Assembly: GCA_037783545.1 (NCBI GenBank)
Contig: JBBELK010000213.1
Span: 620,001-684,000 of the forward strand
DNA length: 64,000 nt
Source: Henricia sp. BOLD:AAB3569
Lineage: Eukaryota; Echinodermata; Asteroidea; Spinulosida; Echinasteridae
Direction: 5' to 3'
The position numbers were made by a program, and so were the translations under genes. This document shows positions 60,407 through 64,000 of the stretch, one piece after another. A model generated the notes under the pieces. The model saw nothing but the letters and a program-made list of their open reading frames with translations, did no database searches and was not told the origin of the DNA. Position 1 is the stretch's first letter; the number at the start of each line of letters is the position of its first letter.

Positions 60407-61229
60407 TGCTCAGTCTTGTTTGGGACGGGAATTTGGTCAAAGTGTGGTCCAAACGTCGGCAAATTTGGAAGTCAAGAAATTTTCCGACGAACTTCAAATT
60501 TTGCATGCTCCAAACAGTCTATATTCCGCACTTGTGCTGACAAATTGACAGACTTTCGCCGGGAAATGGCCGAGAAATTTCAGAGTTTAAGGAAAACTGG
60601 GCTCGGGCTTCCTGCCTGCTCTGCAGACCGTGGCTGTCCGTGTACTCCTGATCACTCGTGCGCATGCTCAGTCTTGTTTGGGACGTTATTTGGTCAAAGT
60701 GTGGTCCAAACTTCGTCAAATTTGGAAGTCAAGAAATTTTCCGACGAACTTCAAATTTTGCATGCCCCAAACAGTCTATATTCCGCACTTGTCCTGAAAA
60801 ATTGACAGACTTTCGCCGGGAAATGGCCGAGAAATTTCAGAGTTTAGGGAAAACTGGGCTCGGGCTTCCTGCCTGCTCTGCAGACCGTGGCTGTCCGTGT
60901 ACTCCTGACTCGTGCGCATGCTCGGTCTTGTTTGGGACGGGAATTTGGTCAAAGTGTGGTCCAAACTTCGGCAAATTTGGAAGTCAATAAATTTTCCGAC
61001 GAACTTCAAATTTTGCATGCTCTAAACAGTCTATATTCCGCACTTGTCCTGAAAAATTGACAGACTTTCGCCGGGAAATGGCCGAGAAATTTCAGAGTTT
61101 AGGGAAAACTGGGCTCGGGCTTCCTGCCTGCTCTGCAGACCGTGGCTGTCCGTGTACTCCTGATCACTCGTGCGCATGCTCAGTCTTGTTTGGGACGTTA
61201 TTTGGTCAAAGTGTGGTCCAAACTTCGTC
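60407..61229 (+). repeat. Spacer monomers between the 3594-offset copies
   Basis: Monomers at 60398, 60656 (254 bp), 60910 and 61168. Two of them carry a small replacement, gacgttatttgg for gacgggaatttgg (one base shorter), together with acttcgtcaaattt. A private cttgtgctgacaaattg lies near 60533. The two gttattt monomers stand 512 bp apart. Confidence 0.87.
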
Positions 61230-61848
61230 AAATTTGAAAGTCAATAAATTTTCCGACGAACTTCAAATTTTGCATGCTCTAAACAGTCTATATTCCGCAC
61301 TTGTCCTGAAAAAATTAAAAGACTTTCGCAGGGAAATGGCCGAGAAATTTCAGAGTTTAGGGAAAACTGCGCTCAGGCTTCCTGCCTGCTCTGCAGACCG
61401 TGGCTGTCCGTGTACTCCTGACTCGTGCGCATGCTCGGTCTTGTTTGGGACGGGAATTTGGTCAAAGTGTGGTCCAAACTTCGGCAAATTTGGAAGTCAA
61501 TAAATTTTCCGAACGAACTTCAAATTTTGCATGCTCTAAACAGTCTATATTCCGCACTTGTCCTGAAAAATTGACAGACTTTCGCCGGGAAATGGCCGAG
61601 AAATTTCAGAGTTTAGGGAAAACTGGGCTCGGGCTTCCTGCCTGCTCTGCAGACCGTGGCTGTCCGTGTACTCCTGATCACTCGTGCGCATGCTCAGTCT
61701 TGTTTGGGACGGGAATTTGGTCAAAGTGTGGTCCAAACGTCGGCAAATTTGGAAGTCAAGAAATTTTCCGACGAACTTCAAATTTTGCATGCTCCAAACA
61801 GTTTATATTCCGCACTTGTCCTGAAAAATTGACAGACTTTCGCCGGGA

Positions 61849-62874
61849 AATGGCCGATACATTTCAGAGTTTAAGGAAAACTGGGCTCGGGCTTCTTGCC
61901 TGCTCTGCAGACCGTGGCTGTCCGTGTACTCCTGACTCGTGCGCATGCTCAGTCTTGTTTGGGACGGGAATTTGGTCAAAGTGTGGTCCAAACTTCGGCA
62001 AATTTGGAAGTCAAGACATTTTCCGACGAACTTCAAATTTGGCATGCCCCAAACAGTCTATATTCCGCACTTGTCCTGAAAAATTGACAGACTTTCGCCG
62101 GGAAATGGCCGAGAAATTTCAGAGTTTAGGGAAAACTGCGCTCAGGCTTCCTGCCTGCTCTGCAGACCGTGGCTGTCCGTGTACTCCTGATCACTCGTGC
62201 GCATGCTCAGTCTTGTTTGGGACGGGAATTTGGTCAAAGTGTGGTCCAAACGTCGGCAAATTTGGAAGTCAAGACATTTTCCGACGAACTTCAAATTTGG
62301 CATGCCCCAAACAGTCTATATTCCGCACTTGTCCTGAAAAATTGACAGACTTTCGCCGGGAAATGGCCGAGAAATTTCAGAGTTTAGGGAAAACTGCGCT
62401 CAGGCTTCCTGCCTGCTCTGCAGACCGTGGCTGTCCGTGTACTCCTGATCACTCGTGCGCATGCTCAGTCTTGTTTGGGACGGGAATTTGGTCAAAGTGT
62501 GGTCCAAACGTCGGCAAATTTGGAAGTCAAGAAATTTTCCGACGAACTTCAAATTGTGCATGCTCCAAACAGTCTATATTCCGCACTTGTCCTTAAAAAT
62601 TGACAGACTTTCGCCGGGAAATGGCCGAGAAATTTCAGAGTTTAGGGAAAACTGGGCTCGGGCTTCCTGCCTGCTCTGCAGACCGTGGCTGTCCGTGTAC
62701 TCCTGACTGGTGCGCATGCTCAGTCTTATTTGGGACGGGAATTTGGTCAAAGTGTGGTCCAAACGTCGGCAAATTTGGAAGTCAAGACATTTTCCGACGA
62801 ACTTCAAATTTTGCATGCCCCAAACAGTCTATATTCCGCACTTGTCCTGAAAAATTGACGGACTTTCGCCGGGA
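61849..62874 (+). repeat. 1026-bp tetramer, copy 3
   Basis: Corresponds to 58255-59280 at offset 3594. Confidence 0.92.
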
Positions 62875-63900
62875 AATGGCCGATACATTTCAGAGTTTAA
62901 GGAAAACTGGGCTCGGGCTTCTTGCCTGCTCTGCAGACCGTGGCTGTCCGTGTACTCCTGACTCGTGCGCATGCTCAGTCTTGTTTGGGACGGGAATTTG
63001 GTCAAAGTGTGGTCCAAACTTCGGCAAATTTGGAAGTCAAGACATTTTCCGACGAACTTCAAATTTGGCATGCCCCAAACAGTCTATATTCCGCACTTGT
63101 CCTGAAAAATTGACAGACTTTCGCCGGGAAATGGCCGAGAAATTTCAGAGTTTAGGGAAAACTGCGCTCAGGCTTCCTGCCTGCTCTGCAGACCGTGGCT
63201 GTCCGTGTACTCCTGATCACTCGTGCGCATGCTCAGTCTTGTTTGGGACGGGAATTTGGTCAAAGTGTGGTCCAAACGTCGGCAAATTTGGAAGTCAAGA
63301 CATTTTCCGACGAACTTCAAATTTGGCATGCCCCAAACAGTCTATATTCCGCACTTGTCCTGAAAAATTGACAGACTTTCGCCGGGAAATGGCCGAGAAA
63401 TTTCAGAGTTTAGGGAAAACTGCGCTCAGGCTTCCTGCCTGCTCTGCAGACCGTGGCTGTCCGTGTACTCCTGATCACTCGTGCGCATGCTCAGTCTTGT
63501 TTGGGACGGGAATTTGGTCAAAGTGTGGTCCAAACGTCGGCAAATTTGGAAGTCAAGAAATTTTCCGACGAACTTCAAATTGTGCATGCTCCAAACAGTC
63601 TATATTCCGCACTTGTCCTTAAAAATTGACAGACTTTCGCCGGGAAATGGCCGAGAAATTTCAGAGTTTAGGGAAAACTGGGCTCGGGCTTCCTGCCTGC
63701 TCTGCAGACCGTGGCTGTCCGTGTACTCCTGACTGGTGCGCATGCTCAGTCTTATTTGGGACGGGAATTTGGTCAAAGTGTGGTCCAAACGTCGGCAAAT
63801 TTGGAAGTCAAGACATTTTCCGACGAACTTCAAATTTTGCATGCCCCAAACAGTCTATATTCCGCACTTGTCCTGAAAAATTGACGGACTTTCGCCGGGA
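62875..63900 (+). repeat. 1026-bp tetramer, copy 4
   Basis: Corresponds to 59281-60306 at offset 3594, and is followed by the same gccgagaaattt boundary. Confidence 0.92.
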
Positions 63901-64000
63901 AATGGCCGAGAAATTTCAGAGTTTAGGGAAAACTGGGCTCGGGCTTCCTGCCTGCTCTGCAGACCGTGGCTGTCCGTGTACTCCTGATCACTCGTGCGCA

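Larger units (their letters stand above)
1..64000 (+). repeat. 258-bp satellite DNA array, head-to-tail, 253 complete monomers
   Basis: Every part of the window aligns to one monomer of 258 bp, in the same orientation throughout. Starting each monomer at TCGTGCGCATGCTCAG, the starts run 1, 259, 514, 772, 1027 ... 63734, 63992. Most steps are 258 and about fifty are 255. Rarer steps are 251, 254, 256, 257, 259 and 261, and eight are 124. Neighbouring monomers differ at a few per cent of positions, while copies separated by one higher-order unit are often identical by eye. No interspersed element, inversion or unique sequence interrupts the array, and both window edges fall inside it. Arrays of this kind are known from centromeric, pericentromeric and subtelomeric heterochromatin of eukaryotes; which of these applies here cannot be decided from the sequence. 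Confidence 0.98.
61230..64000 (+). repeat. Segmental tandem duplication, offset 3594, copy 2 (cut by window end)
   Basis: Same content and order as 57636-60406. The match is still going at base 64000, so the true unit is probably longer than what is seen. Confidence 0.92.

Noticed and set aside
60656..61422. gacgttatttgg replacement as a protein-binding or recombination site
   Set aside because: It occurs in only two monomers 512 bp apart and is best explained by one small mutation copied once.
19..63732. Plus-strand ORFs in the other two frames (about 83 codons starting MRMLSLVWDG, and 63-76 codons starting MAVRVLL or MPALQ)
   Set aside because: These are frame shadows of the same monomer, limited by one or more stops per repeat. 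None shows a start context or conservation apart from the DNA repeat.
122..63842. A minus-strand ORF of about 81 codons in nearly every monomer, starting M(Q/H)NLKFVG and ending FQDKCGI
   Set aside because: It repeats because the monomer repeats. The frame has one stop per 258 bp; where tatattccgc is changed to gtattctgc the stop is lost and two units fuse into about 167-170 codons. There is no recognisable domain, and its substitutions are not biased to silent sites.
1..64000. CRISPR array
   Set aside because: The repeats are direct and adjacent with no unique spacers; the unit is 258 bp and varies throughout its length. No cas-like gene is present.
1..64000. Bacterial or phage origin with giant repeat proteins
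   Set aside because: There are no ribosome-binding sites, no gene spacing and no non-repeat coding sequence in 64 kb. Frame-breaking units (124, 251, 256 bp) are amplified freely.
1..64000. 5S rDNA or tRNA-gene tandem array
   Set aside because: The monomer length could fit a small RNA gene plus spacer, but I see no 5S internal control region, no tRNA A/B boxes, no conserved core with a variable spacer, and no T-run terminator at a fixed place.
1..64000. Telomeric or simple-sequence repeats, transposon insertions, target-site duplications
   Set aside because: I looked along the array for breaks in monomer phase. Every break is explained by a small indel, the 124-bp junction or a 4-bp deletion, and none by foreign sequence.

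Overview
The whole window is one uninterrupted head-to-tail satellite DNA array. I count 253 complete monomers plus 9 bases of a 254th. Phased on the motif TCGTGCGCATGCTCAG, the first monomer starts at base 1 and the last partial one at 63992. The canonical monomer is 258 bp; the copy at 36750-37007 reads as the consensus. About fifty monomers are 255 bp (loss of TCA in gatcactcg), with smaller classes of 251, 254, 256, 257, 259 and 261 bp, and eight identical-length 124-bp monomers. All copies have the same orientation. I see no gene, RNA gene, transposon insertion, inversion, telomere repeat, rDNA or CRISPR array, and no flank of unique DNA at either end.

This points to a eukaryotic nuclear genome, in constitutive heterochromatin, a pericentromere/centromere or a subtelomeric block. 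The species cannot be told from the sequence. The consensus is 48% GC and has 14 CpG against about 15 expected, so there is little CpG depletion.

The array is a patchwork of higher-order repeats (HORs), each domain marked by private substitutions and indels. 1-15 kb: 4112-bp-offset copies, a 774-bp trimer and 1026/1287/1281-bp units marked by gcacatgatc. 15.2-19 kb: a 2312-bp-offset duplication of unusually indel-rich monomers. 19.5-28.3 kb: units that each start with a 124-bp truncated monomer, 382 to 1669 bp long, and a 2564-bp tandem duplication. 29.5-32.6 kb: two hexamers. 32.6-36.7 kb: tetramers of 1027 bp. 37.0-40.6 kb: two heptamers. 41.6-48.8 kb: units starting with a 251-bp monomer that lacks 4 bp. 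48.8-54.5 kb: 22 monomers all exactly 258 bp, reshuffled by overlapping duplications. 54.5-64 kb: 1026-bp tetramers nested inside a 3594-bp-offset duplication that runs off the window.

Because 258 = 3 x 86, any frame free of stops in one monomer stays open across many. One plus-strand frame is open in the consensus, giving stretches of up to 1125 codons of an 86-residue, eight-cysteine repeat. I judge this a by-product of monomer length, because most marker substitutions change the residue, about 47 monomers carry an in-frame TAA, and several common indel classes break the frame. Two compensated -1/+1 indel pairs are the main evidence on the other side.
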